A stretch of 64,000 nucleotides of DNA. Origin: Rossellomorea aquimaris. GTDB lineage: Bacteria; Bacillota; Bacilli; Bacillales; Bacillaceae_B. The stretch spans positions 1-64,000 of the forward strand of contig NZ_MINN01000022.1 of the NCBI RefSeq assembly GCF_001877785.1. The letters are read 5' to 3'. Position 1 is the first letter of the stretch, and each line of letters begins with the position of its first letter. Shown here in pieces: positions 51,551 through 61,015 of the stretch. The position numbers and the translations under genes are program-made. A model generated the notes under the pieces. The model ran no database searches. It was not told the origin of the DNA and saw only the letters and a program-made list of their open reading frames with translations.

Positions 51551-51878
51551 ATGAACAGCTTTGAATTAAAAGATAAAATCAACAACCTGTCCATATGGAA
51601 GAAAGGGGATCAGAGAGCCCCTCATAAGCCGTTATTAATTTTATTAGCATTGGGACAGCTTCAAGCGGACAAACCCAGATTCATAAGTTATGAAGTTACT
51701 AGGGAGAAGCTAACAGAGCTGCTGAGGGAATTCGGACCGCTCAGGAAGTCCTATCTATCACCCTAAAGATCTTTTTGTTCTACTGAGAGACGGGGTCAAG
51801 CTAATAGATTTAGATGTGGATGGAAATATTCAAAGTACTCATCAGTTAATGGAGCATAAAGTTGTAGGTGGGTTTTAA
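51551..51878 (+). pseudogene. Broken restriction endonuclease gene (sulfur-binding-domain type)
   Basis: The first 71 residues (WKKGDQRAPHKPLLILLALGQLQ ... LTELLREFGPLRKSY) match the start of the SBD domain found in restriction enzymes for phosphorothioate-modified DNA. The frame then stops at 51766. In another frame a further 40 or so residues continue (IYHPKDLFVLLRDGVKLIDLDVDG...) to a stop at 51878. The expected middle and the C-terminal HNH nuclease are missing. So the gene has suffered a deletion plus frameshift. AAGGTGG precedes ATG 51551. Confidence 0.7.
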
Positions 51879-52098
51879 CAATGTGGATCATTTGTTACCC
51901 TTAGATTTCTAATGAATTTAAAATAATTCAATAAACGTTTCTAAAAAATTTCTCGAAAGTAGATTACTATTAAACCCATACTATTTCATATGATTCATAT
52001 TTGTTCAAAAACCTATTAGTTATTTAAAAATTACCTCATCCTTCTCGTCTTAAATTGTTTTTCTATCTGTAACACTAAAAGCCTTAAATGAATTTTGC

Positions 52099-52104
52099 TA
52101 TAAT
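52099..52104 (+). promoter_or_regulatory. Extended -10 promoter of the methyltransferase cassette
   Basis: TTTTGCTATAAT, 37 bases before ATG 52142, same string as at 29449. No good -35 is visible, consistent with an extended -10 promoter. Confidence 0.5.
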
Positions 52105-52141
52105 AGTACCAATAGTAACTAATTAAAGGACTGAAATTCAT

Positions 52142-54916
52142 ATGTCAAAGAAATATATATTATCCATTACAGAAATTGAAGATAAAGTTAAAACAATTGT
52201 TAAAAATTTTAATGAAGACACTTTTATTGAAGAGTTTTTAGGACTTTTTGATATTCCTAAAACAAGTATCACACGTGCAAGATCCAGTGAAGGCGATTTT
52301 TTTATAAGAAATAAAGTTCGTTATCGTAAAGTTGAAAATAATCCACTACAAGCTATCGATGAAATTGAGCAGGAAATTTTATCTCAAAACCAAAGGCCAC
52401 GCTATATTATCTCAACGGACTTTAAAATGCTTTATGCAAAAGACACAAAAACAAATGATTCGCTTGCTATCCACTTAGAAGATTTACCAACTTCTGCAGA
52501 GTTCTTCCTTGCATGGAATGGGATAGAGAAAGCAGATTATCAAAAAGAGAGCCCAGCGGATATTAAAGCTGCGGAGCGTTTCACAAAACTCTATGATGAA
52601 TTGGTCAAGATCAATCCAAATAATGACGCTAAAGGTAAACCTTTTAACCTTTTTTTAATTCGTACACTTTTTTTGTACTTCTGTGAAGATACAGAAATTA
52701 TCACTAAAGGTTCATTTACTAATATTCTTAAGACAAGAACTGCATCTAATGGAAGTAATCTGAATTCAGTCATTAAAGAATTATTTTTAACTTTAGATGT
52801 TCCTGAAAACCTAAGATACAATACGCCTAAATGGTTAAAAAAACTCCCATACGTAAATGGAAAGCTTTTTAAAGAACCACATCTTGACTTGAATTTTAGC
52901 ACTTTAACCCGAAAACTTCTAATCGAAGCTGGTGAAATGCTTAACTGGAATGAAATAAATCCTGATATTTTGGGCTCGATGATTCAAACTGTTGCAAATA
53001 AAGAAGAACGTCAAGTTTCAGGTATGCACTACACGAGCGTGCCCAATATAATGAAAGTAATTAAGCCACTATTTTTGGACAATCTTCAAGCGGAATATGA
53101 AAGACTTTCTGAACGAGCGTATAATTACTTAGAACGAGAGATTACTGAAAAACAAAGACGAGAACAACAACGTAACATTATTAAAGAACTAAATAGTTTG
53201 CTTGAACGAATGAGTAAAATTAAGTTTTTAGACCCTGCCTGTGGATCTGGTAATTTTTTGATTATTGCCTACAAAGAACTTCGCAGGCTTGAAATCCAAA
53301 TCCTTATAAAAATTCGTGAAATCCAGGACGCTTTAAAGGAAAAGAATGTTTATCAAGGAGAATTTCTAAAGCAATCTAAAATTAAGCTAAACCAATTCTC
53401 AGGTATTGAGATTGATGATTTCGCACATGAAGTGGCTAAACTTTCTCTTTATATTGTTGAACATCAAATGAATGTAGAAATGATTGAATCTCTAGCGGAC
53501 TATCAACCTAAAATTCTTCCACTTCAAGAATCAGGGAATATTGTACACGGTAATGCTCTACGTTTGGATTGGAAACAAGTTGTTCCTTATGAGACTGATG
53601 ATGAAGTTTATATTATGGGGAACCCACCTTATATTGGTGCAAAACTTCAAAGTAAAATTCAGAAAAAAGATTTAGAAATTGCGATCAGCCCAGTTTTGAA
53701 TTATAAGAAACTTGATTATATTTCTGGTTGGTTCTATAAAGCAACAAAATATATCTTTGAAATAAATGCTCAATATGCTTTTGTTACGACAAATTCGATA
53801 AACCAAGGTGAGCAAGTAAGTCAACTATGGAATGAATTGTTGAAATATGGAGACATTTCTTTTGCTTACCCTTCCTTCAAATGGGGAAATAGTGCTGCAA
53901 ATAATGCTGGAGTTACGGTTGCAATAATAGGATTTTCAAGTAAAAATAAAAGTCGAAAAATACTTTATATTGATGATATTGCAAGTTATGGTTCTAATAT
54001 CAATCCGTATTTAACATTCGGAAACAATATTATTGTTAAAAACTCAAATGAAAATTTTGCTGATTTACCTCAAATGGTCATGGGTAATATGCCAAGAAGC
54101 AAATATCTAGTTTTCGAGCGAGAAGAAAAAGACAGGTTAGTTAATAAATACCCTGAAACAGCTCAATTTTTTAAAAAGTATATTGGTTCACAAGGTTTTA
54201 TTAAAGGTGAATATCGCTATACGCTCTGGTTAGAAGAGCAAGATTATATTAAGCTAAAAACTATTCCAGAATTCGCTCAAATTTTTAGCCAAGTTTCTGT
54301 AGAACGTTCAGGAGAAAAGTCAGCAGAATCTACAAAAGAATATGCTAAGAAGCCATGGCTATTTGTTCAACGGGGAGAATGGGACAAGGCAAATAAATCT
54401 GGAAAAATAAAGGGAAAACAAACATTAGTTGTTCCAAAGGTCTCTTCAGAAACCAGAGACTATGTACCAATTGGATTTGTAGAAGATGATACAATAATTT
54501 CAGATCTTGCTATGGTTGTTTACGATGCACCGATTTGGCTCCTCGGCATCCTAGAATCTCGAATGCATATGACTTGGTTACGTGCAGTTGGTGGGAAATT
54601 GAAAACAGATTATCGCTATTCTGCAGGAATGGTTTACAATACTTTCCCAATTCCCAAGCTGTCAACAAACCGCAAAAATATCCTTGAAGAAGCCGTTTTA
54701 GAAATGTTGGATGTCCGTGAAGAAGAAGGGGGTACTCTTGCTGAGCTATATGGAGGTGCGAATAAACCAATGAACGGAAGATTGCGCGAAGCACACGAAA
54801 AAATTGATGGTGTTGTGGAGCGCGCTTATAAGCAAGAGCCTTTTAAATCTGATGAGGAACGATTGAGTGTGTTGTTGAAGCTTTATCAAGAAAAGGTAAG
54901 TGAGGAGAAAATATGA
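52142..54916 (+). CDS. MmeI-like class I SAM-dependent DNA methyltransferase
   Basis: 924 residues. The N6-adenine/N4-cytosine methyltransferase motifs are clear: SAM-binding FLDPACGSGNFLIIAY (about residue 363) and catalytic GNPPYIGAKLQ (about 496). The layout follows MmeI-type proteins: an N-terminal alpha/beta region, a helical spacer, the methylase, and a target-recognition region followed by a helical C terminus. In MmeI the N-terminal region is a D..ExK nuclease; here the segment RYIISTDFKMLYAKD lacks that motif, so the protein probably methylates only. It overlaps the helicase gene by 4 bases. Strongly AT-rich codon use marks transfer. Confidence 0.92.
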   Translation: MSKKYILSITEIEDKVKTIVKNFNEDTFIEEFLGLFDIPKTSITRARSSEGDFFIRNKVRYRKVENNPLQAIDEIEQEILSQNQRPRYIISTDFKMLYAKDTKTNDSLAIHLEDLPTSAEFFLAWNGIEKADYQKESPADIKAAERFTKLYDELVKINPNNDAKGKPFNLFLIRTLFLYFCEDTEIITKGSFTNILKTRTASNGSNLNSVIKELFLTLDVPENLRYNTPKWLKKLPYVNGKLFKEPHLDLNFSTLTRKLLIEAGEMLNWNEINPDILGSMIQTVANKEERQVSGMHYTSVPNIMKVIKPLFLDNLQAEYERLSERAYNYLEREITEKQRREQQRNIIKELNSLLERMSKIKFLDPACGSGNFLIIAYKELRRLEIQILIKIREIQDALKEKNVYQGEFLKQSKIKLNQFSGIEIDDFAHEVAKLSLYIVEHQMNVEMIESLADYQPKILPLQESGNIVHGNALRLDWKQVVPYETDDEVYIMGNPPYIGAKLQSKIQKKDLEIAISPVLNYKKLDYISGWFYKATKYIFEINAQYAFVTTNSINQGEQVSQLWNELLKYGDISFAYPSFKWGNSAANNAGVTVAIIGFSSKNKSRKILYIDDIASYGSNINPYLTFGNNIIVKNSNENFADLPQMVMGNMPRSKYLVFEREEKDRLVNKYPETAQFFKKYIGSQGFIKGEYRYTLWLEEQDYIKLKTIPEFAQIFSQVSVERSGEKSAESTKEYAKKPWLFVQRGEWDKANKSGKIKGKQTLVVPKVSSETRDYVPIGFVEDDTIISDLAMVVYDAPIWLLGILESRMHMTWLRAVGGKLKTDYRYSAGMVYNTFPIPKLSTNRKNILEEAVLEMLDVREEEGGTLAELYGGANKPMNGRLREAHEKIDGVVERAYKQEPFKSDEERLSVLLKLYQEKVSEEKI

Positions 54917-56838
54917 CTTCAAATATTTTTGAAATTAATTACAATGGTACTGGACATAGTCAAAATATAAATACATTAGGGATGCGTGAGATGCAGGCAC
55001 GTGTTTATGAGAAACGTACCTCACAATATCTATTGGTAAAAGCTCCCCCTGCATCAGGGAAATCACGTGCTTTGATGTTCGTAGCTCTGGATAAGCTAAT
55101 GAATCAAGGAATAAAAAAAGCAATTATTGCAGTTCCTGAACGTTCTATTGGAAAATCATTCCAAAGTACAGAACTCGTAAAAACTGGATTCTTCTCTGAT
55201 TGGTTTATTAATCCTCAAAATAACCTTACGGATCGTGGAACAAGTGAGAGTAAAGTGTCACGATTTGTGAAATTTATAAGTTCATCAAATCCAGAAGACA
55301 ATATCATGGTTTGCACTCATGCAACTTTACGCTTTGCTTTTAATCAATTGAATAACTCGGATTTTGATAATGTTTTACTTGCCATTGATGAGTTTCATCA
55401 TGTATCACAAGATAATAATTCTGTTCTTGGTAATGCGATACGTAATATTATGGGGAATTCTTCTGCGCATATCGTAGCGATGACTGGCTCCTACTTCCGT
55501 GGGGATTCAGTCCCGATTTTGGAGCCAACTGACGAACAAAAATTTGATAAGGTAATTTATACTTATTATGAACAACTTGAGGGATATAAATATTTAAAAA
55601 GTTTTGCAATGGGTTATAGTTTCTATAGAGGGCGTTATACAGATGCTCTTTCAGAAGTTTTGAACACTTCAAAGAAAACAATTATCCATATCCCAAATGT
55701 AAATTCTGGTGAATCAACCAAAGATAAATATGATGAAGTTGATCGTATTTTAGAAGAATTAGGTGATGCTAAATTTGATGAAAATACAGGGCTTTGGCTA
55801 GTAACTGAAGAATCTGGAAGAGTATTAAAAATTGCCGATTTAGTTAACGAGGATGGTCGTGAAAAGGTTCAAGAATATATCCGAAATATGGCTAAAATTG
55901 ATGACTTGGATATTATTATCGCCCTTGGTATGGCAAAAGAAGGATTTGATTGGCCATTTGCGGAATATGCTTTAACAATCGGATATCGTAACTCATTAAC
56001 TGAAATCGTGCAAATTATTGGGCGAGTGACACGTGATAGTTCAAATAAAAATCATGCACAATTCACTAATTTAATTGCTCAACCAGATGCGCAAGATGAT
56101 GAAGTCATGTTTGCGGTTAATAATGTTATGAAGGCAATCACAGCAAGTCTTTTGATGGAATCAGTTTTGGCTCCAAACTTTAACTTTAAGCGTAAGGATA
56201 ATGGTGATCAAAAATCAAATGGAACAAATATTTTTATCAAAGGTTTAAAGGAGCCAAGTACAAATCGTTCAAAAGATATTATTCAAAACGATTTAAATGA
56301 TTTAAAAGCTTCTGTTTTACAAGATAATCAAATTCAGCAAGCCATTGCTGCTGGCGTAGAAGCGAAAGTAATTAATAAACAGCTAATACCGCGTGTGATT
56401 ATGAATACTTACCCTGATTTAACAAATGATGAGACTGAGGAGGTACGTCAGCACTTGGTTGCACAATCTGTCATTCAATCTGCTGAACGTGAAGAAGGAA
56501 TTAGCGGAAAACAATTCCTCAAAATGGCAAATAAATTTATAAACATTGATGAAATTGCCATTGATTTAATTGATCAAGTGAATCCTTTCCAACGTGCATA
56601 TGAAGTAATTTCAAAAGAGATTGATGCACCAACCTTACGATTTATACAAGATTATATGGATGGTATAAAATTTATTTTTTCTGAAGATGAATTAATTATG
56701 TTGTATCCTCAAATTGTTCAATTTAAAAAAGAAAATGGAAGAATTCCAGATAAGTCTAGCTCAGACCAATATGAGCAAAGACTGGCATATGCTTTATTAA
56801 GATTGGAGCAATTAAGGAGAGAGAGACAAGATGGATAA
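54913..56838 (+). CDS. DEAD/DEAH-like helicase (restriction-associated)
   Basis: 641 residues of SF2 type. N-terminal REMQARVYEK, Walker A APPASGKSRAL, Walker B LLAIDEFHH, motif III MTGSYF, and in the second RecA fold IIALGMAKEGFDWPFAEYALTIGYRNSLTEIVQIIGRVTRD (motifs V and VI, with the arginine finger). The C-terminal 200 residues are helical and unrecognised. It overlaps both neighbours, so all three products should be made together. It probably translocates on DNA for the nuclease encoded next. Confidence 0.92.
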   Translation: MTSNIFEINYNGTGHSQNINTLGMREMQARVYEKRTSQYLLVKAPPASGKSRALMFVALDKLMNQGIKKAIIAVPERSIGKSFQSTELVKTGFFSDWFINPQNNLTDRGTSESKVSRFVKFISSSNPEDNIMVCTHATLRFAFNQLNNSDFDNVLLAIDEFHHVSQDNNSVLGNAIRNIMGNSSAHIVAMTGSYFRGDSVPILEPTDEQKFDKVIYTYYEQLEGYKYLKSFAMGYSFYRGRYTDALSEVLNTSKKTIIHIPNVNSGESTKDKYDEVDRILEELGDAKFDENTGLWLVTEESGRVLKIADLVNEDGREKVQEYIRNMAKIDDLDIIIALGMAKEGFDWPFAEYALTIGYRNSLTEIVQIIGRVTRDSSNKNHAQFTNLIAQPDAQDDEVMFAVNNVMKAITASLLMESVLAPNFNFKRKDNGDQKSNGTNIFIKGLKEPSTNRSKDIIQNDLNDLKASVLQDNQIQQAIAAGVEAKVINKQLIPRVIMNTYPDLTNDETEEVRQHLVAQSVIQSAEREEGISGKQFLKMANKFINIDEIAIDLIDQVNPFQRAYEVISKEIDAPTLRFIQDYMDGIKFIFSEDELIMLYPQIVQFKKENGRIPDKSSSDQYEQRLAYALLRLEQLRRERQDG

Positions 56839-57985
56839 GCTTAATCTTGATGATATTTTTTCAGATCCAATTTTTGATGAACTAATAGCAGAATCTCCTA
56901 ATAGAGAAGTTAAGCGAATTGACCCAGAATTTGAAAGATTTAAAGAGATTATTACTTGGATAAAAAATCACGGTGGAAAAGAGCCTGGAAAATCTCGTGA
57001 TATGACAGAAAGAAAGTTATATTCCAGACTTAAGGGCTATCGAGATAAGCCAGAAATGATAAAGAAGCTAGCAGAGATTGATGAACTAAACTTGTTTGAT
57101 AGTAAAAATATAGTAATTGAAAATCCAATGAAAAATCCTGAATCTCTTGATGATATTCTCAATGATGACACGCTTTTTGGGAGTAAAGAAAAAGTTGATT
57201 CATTACTTGATTTGTCTAGATATAAGAGAACAATTAGTGCGGCTGATAAATATAGCGTTCGGAAACGAGCTAGCCATTTTGAACGTTATGAACCTTTATT
57301 TAAACTTGCTCAAAAAGAAATTGCAAATGGCACTAGGAAAATAGTACCGGTGGATACTGAAAAAAATATTATGCCAGGTAAATTTTATATTGATAATGGA
57401 ATTCTACTGTATATTCTATCTATAGGTGATTATTATATAGATAAAAATGGTTATCGTAACGCAAAGCTTCACCTTATTTATGAAAATGGAACTGAAAACA
57501 AAGGCATTTTACTTAGATCTTTTGCATCCAATCTCTTTGATAAAACTCGTCATGGTAGAATGGTAACGGAAGTAATGAGTGATGTTATAGGAGAAACAAC
57601 TGTTGAAGAAAGATCTGCTGAATATTTAACTACTGGCTATATTTATGTAGTCAAATCACTTAGCTCTAATCCTGAAATATCAAAGTATCAAAATCTTTAT
57701 AAGATTGGTTTTGCTAGCGAAAGTGTTGAAAAACGTATTAGAAATGCGGAAAATGAACCCACTTATCTATATGCACCTGTGAAAGTTGTTGCAACCTGGG
57801 AAGTTCAGAACTTTAATGGTCGAAAATTAGAAACAGTTTTACATCATAGATTTGCAGATCAGCAATTACAAATTTCTGTTCCAACAGCAAATGGGAAATT
57901 TGAAAATCCTAAAGAATGGTATATAGTTTCTTTGGAGGAAATTGAAGCAAATATAAATGATATTATTGTGAAATTGAATATATAA
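56831..57985 (+). CDS. GIY-YIG nuclease-domain protein
   Basis: 384 residues. N-terminal 230 residues are helical and charged, with LDDIFSDPIFDELIAE at the start. The C-terminal part is a GIY-YIG/T5orf172-like domain: TGYIYVVKSL as first motif, LYKIGFASESVEKRIRNA with the second motif and the catalytic Arg, and KLETVLHHRFADQQL with the metal-binding Glu. It overlaps the helicase gene by 8 bases. Presumably this is the cutting subunit of a modification-dependent or methylation-blocked restriction system. Confidence 0.88.
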   Translation: MDKLNLDDIFSDPIFDELIAESPNREVKRIDPEFERFKEIITWIKNHGGKEPGKSRDMTERKLYSRLKGYRDKPEMIKKLAEIDELNLFDSKNIVIENPMKNPESLDDILNDDTLFGSKEKVDSLLDLSRYKRTISAADKYSVRKRASHFERYEPLFKLAQKEIANGTRKIVPVDTEKNIMPGKFYIDNGILLYILSIGDYYIDKNGYRNAKLHLIYENGTENKGILLRSFASNLFDKTRHGRMVTEVMSDVIGETTVEERSAEYLTTGYIYVVKSLSSNPEISKYQNLYKIGFASESVEKRIRNAENEPTYLYAPVKVVATWEVQNFNGRKLETVLHHRFADQQLQISVPTANGKFENPKEWYIVSLEEIEANINDIIVKLNI

Positions 57986-58448
57986 TTTAAAATTAGTTAG
58001 CTTTTAAAGTTTCTTCGTTAAATGCTTCCTCTGCTATTGAGGTGTTAGTAATTCAAGAAGATTGGTTCGATTAAAGTTATTAAATATTCAACAAGATGAA
58101 AGGTAGTGGCTATTTGTCCGCTACCTTTTTTAATTATAAGAAGAACCTTATAACATTATTTAGAAAATAAATTATAATATTTAGTTAAATAGGTAAAATA
58201 TTAAAAAGGGATAATTTTATAATAAAATGAAATAATTTTTATAAAGAAGAAACCTGGCTCATTATACTGCAACTATTATTTAAGTACATACTTGAAGTCC
58301 ATACCACCATATCGAATTTAGTATATGTAAAGTAAATATGAATATGTTATCTAGATTATTTTAGCATGATTAATCTGAGACTTGCAGAAAGCTATATTAA
58401 TTGGAAATAATTTGCTAAACTAAAGAAAACGACGTTTAGGAGACATCT
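57986..58448. other. AT-rich gap between two defence units
   Basis: About 460 bases. Apart from the terminator at 58099-58131 there is no gene, repeat or motif I can name. Confidence 0.6.
58099..58131 (+). terminator. Terminator of the methyltransferase-helicase-nuclease cassette
   Basis: AGGTAGTGG ... CCGCTACCTTTTTTT, about 110 bases past the last stop. Confidence 0.8.
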
Positions 58449-61013
58449 ATGATCATAGAAATCTTAAAAGCATTAGCTGAAAGAATTGAAGTGGTACAAA
58501 CCTTATCACTGAACAAAAATAATTACATTAAAAGAACAGATGAAAAAGGTATTTATGTAGAGACGGAGTCATCAATGGAGAAGTTCCGGCGTGGAGAAAA
58601 GACGAGTTCACTTGAGTTAATTTCCTATGAGTTTATACAACAAGCTTGGCAAGAATTTTCTTCTAAGCGGGTGGCTTCTAAAGAGGACTTTGTAAGAACA
58701 CGGGGGAGAACTTCATTTATTATGTCTTTTTTCGCGAAGCTTCCTTTTGTAAAGGTAGTAGAAAATGGACAAAAGACAGCGATTTCGTTAATAGAGTTCA
58801 AAACAGATGATTTGCCAAATGAGCAGATCCACAAGGTAAAGACCTTTTTAGAGGAAATCATTGAGGGTACTTACCATCCCGAAAGATTAAGTGAACAACT
58901 AGAAGGTAATGAGTATCGAATCAAATCAAGAGCGCGTCAGGACTTGAGGCTGCTAGGTTTCCTAGATAAGAATCAACATCAAAACGAGGAACTCATTAAC
59001 AAATACATAAAATCTTCTAATAAGATTGAACTATTAAGGGAACAAATTTTACATAAACAGTATTTTAGAATCGCACTTGAAACATTGGATTTATTAGAAG
59101 ATCATACACCAAATGAGAAAAAGAGAGCCTTGATTGAGCTAGGGAAACTAATCGTAAGGAATTCACTTGGGGATAATCTAATGGTGGATAGTGTTGCGAA
59201 AGAAAGATCTACCAATCTTCTCAAATGGCTTCAATATGTAAATTTAATCAATGAAGAGTACACTCCGAATATTCAAGTCAATACACTAAAGGAGCACCAT
59301 ATGGTGAATACATCAATCCGTGAAAAACTCTTATATATCATGAATAACTATGTTTCAGCGAAGGCACAACCTTTCGGAGGGAACGCGCTTGGATCTTATG
59401 TAAGGAATGCTGTGCCTAAAGAATTTCAAAAGCTTCCTTTTTTGAATGATAAATATGTTGTTACTGGCTCTGTAGGTCAAGGGAACTGGGCATCTGTTCC
59501 TTGGATTGCGATTATGAATAAAGAAATTACAACTTCCACTCAAAGAGGCTATTATATCGTTTATTTATTCAGTGAAGATATGAGTAGACTTTATTTAACG
59601 TTAGCCCAGGGAGTAACAGAAACCACAAAAGAAGAGATGTTGAAGCGTAAGCAAGAGATACGTGATCACGTTGAAATGAGGGCTTCGGTTAAGAAGGATA
59701 ATGATTTATATCTAGGAGAGTCAAGTAAAGCAAAGGGATATGCTCTATCCACTGCTGCTTACATTGAATATCAGAAAGACGAGATGCCTTCTGAAAGAGA
59801 ACTTGTTGAAGATTTAGAGAGCATGATTTCCTATTATGAGAGATACATAGATCATTCTGAATCACAAGATAATGCAGAGGATGTTTTGCCGGAAGTTGAG
59901 GTAGCCGCGGTCGAGTTTAGGAATGACAGCGAAATGGTTGATCATATCCATACTTTTATTTCTACTAAAGGATTTTATTATGAACGGAGAGATATTAATA
60001 ACTTATATCTTTCTCTAAAGACTAAGCCTTTTGTTATTCTCTCCGGCATCTCAGGAACCGGAAAAACTAAAATCGTCCAACTCTTTGCTGAAAGTCTTGG
60101 AGCAACCGCAGATAACGGACAATTCGCGTTAATCCCTGTCCGTCCAGATTGGAGCGATGGATCAGATCTTATTGGCTACCGGGACATCAAAGGCGAATTT
60201 CAAGCAGGTCCCTTTACAAAGGTATTAATAGAGGCGAATAAACTGGAGAATCGGGATAAGCCGTATTTTGTTCTGTTAGATGAGATGAATCTAGCCAGAG
60301 TGGAATACTACTTTAGTGACTTGCTGAGTGTGATGGAAAGCCGTGATCATAAGGATGGAGAGTTGGTTTCTGCTCCTGTGGTTGAGGAGACGGAAGTTGG
60401 CCGATTGCTAATGAGAGACAATCTATTTATCATTGGGACGGTTAATATGGATGAAACGACTCATCCATTCAGTCCGAAGGTTTTAGACCGCGCCAATACG
60501 ATTGAATACAATGAGGTGGTTCTGGATCACTTTGGTTTCTTGAGTAAAGATTCTGCTGCTGAACCGTTGTCGGTTTCAAATAAGCAGGTTGCTGGCCGGT
60601 TTCTGAATTTGAAGGATGCATATTTTGAACATGAAGATTTGGTTAAAAAGGTTACTAGATTGCTAGTTGAAGTGAATTCAATTTTGGAACCGATTAAGGC
60701 TCATTTTGGTTACCGGGTTCGGGATGAGGTTTGTTTTTATATGATTTATAACGATGAGGATCAACTGATGTCGTTTGATGAGGCGTTTGACTATCAGCTG
60801 CTTCAGAAGGTGCTTCCGCGGTTAACTGGGAATGATCTTAAAACGGAAGATGCACTGAAGAAGTTGTTCCGATTCTGTACGAGTCATGAGTGGGTGGATG
60901 AAGATGTCGAGACGATTTTGAAAGAGGCTCGTTTCTCGAAATCAGCTAGGAAGCTGTCGAATATGATACCGAAGATTATGCATGACGGCTTCACTTCTTT
61001 CTGGGGTAGTTAA
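58449..61013 (+). CDS. McrB-like AAA GTPase with MrcB-type reader domain
   Basis: 854 residues. An N-terminal helical region (about 1-260) is followed by a reader segment (SVGQGNWASVPWIAIMNKEITTSTQRGYYIVYLFSEDMSRLYLTLAQG), typical of the MrcB N-terminal domain (DUF3578) thought to bind modified DNA. The AAA domain (about 510-830) has Walker A GISGTGKTK, the McrB-type Walker B VLLDEMNLARVEYYFSDLL and the sensor segment GTVNMDETTHPFSPKVLDRA. It lies two bases before its partner gene. McrB-type proteins use GTP to translocate DNA to the McrC nuclease. Type IV restriction of modified phage DNA is the expected role. TTAGGAG precedes ATG 58449. Confidence 0.93.
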   Translation: MIIEILKALAERIEVVQTLSLNKNNYIKRTDEKGIYVETESSMEKFRRGEKTSSLELISYEFIQQAWQEFSSKRVASKEDFVRTRGRTSFIMSFFAKLPFVKVVENGQKTAISLIEFKTDDLPNEQIHKVKTFLEEIIEGTYHPERLSEQLEGNEYRIKSRARQDLRLLGFLDKNQHQNEELINKYIKSSNKIELLREQILHKQYFRIALETLDLLEDHTPNEKKRALIELGKLIVRNSLGDNLMVDSVAKERSTNLLKWLQYVNLINEEYTPNIQVNTLKEHHMVNTSIREKLLYIMNNYVSAKAQPFGGNALGSYVRNAVPKEFQKLPFLNDKYVVTGSVGQGNWASVPWIAIMNKEITTSTQRGYYIVYLFSEDMSRLYLTLAQGVTETTKEEMLKRKQEIRDHVEMRASVKKDNDLYLGESSKAKGYALSTAAYIEYQKDEMPSERELVEDLESMISYYERYIDHSESQDNAEDVLPEVEVAAVEFRNDSEMVDHIHTFISTKGFYYERRDINNLYLSLKTKPFVILSGISGTGKTKIVQLFAESLGATADNGQFALIPVRPDWSDGSDLIGYRDIKGEFQAGPFTKVLIEANKLENRDKPYFVLLDEMNLARVEYYFSDLLSVMESRDHKDGELVSAPVVEETEVGRLLMRDNLFIIGTVNMDETTHPFSPKVLDRANTIEYNEVVLDHFGFLSKDSAAEPLSVSNKQVAGRFLNLKDAYFEHEDLVKKVTRLLVEVNSILEPIKAHFGYRVRDEVCFYMIYNDEDQLMSFDEAFDYQLLQKVLPRLTGNDLKTEDALKKLFRFCTSHEWVDEDVETILKEARFSKSARKLSNMIPKIMHDGFTSFWGS

Positions 61014-61015
61014 GG

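Noticed and set aside
52142-57985. BREX or DISARM assignment of the methyltransferase-helicase genes
   Set aside because: No PglZ, BrxC or BrxL gene and no DrmA/DrmB gene are present. The methyltransferase is MmeI-like and the third gene is GIY-YIG, so neither system fits.
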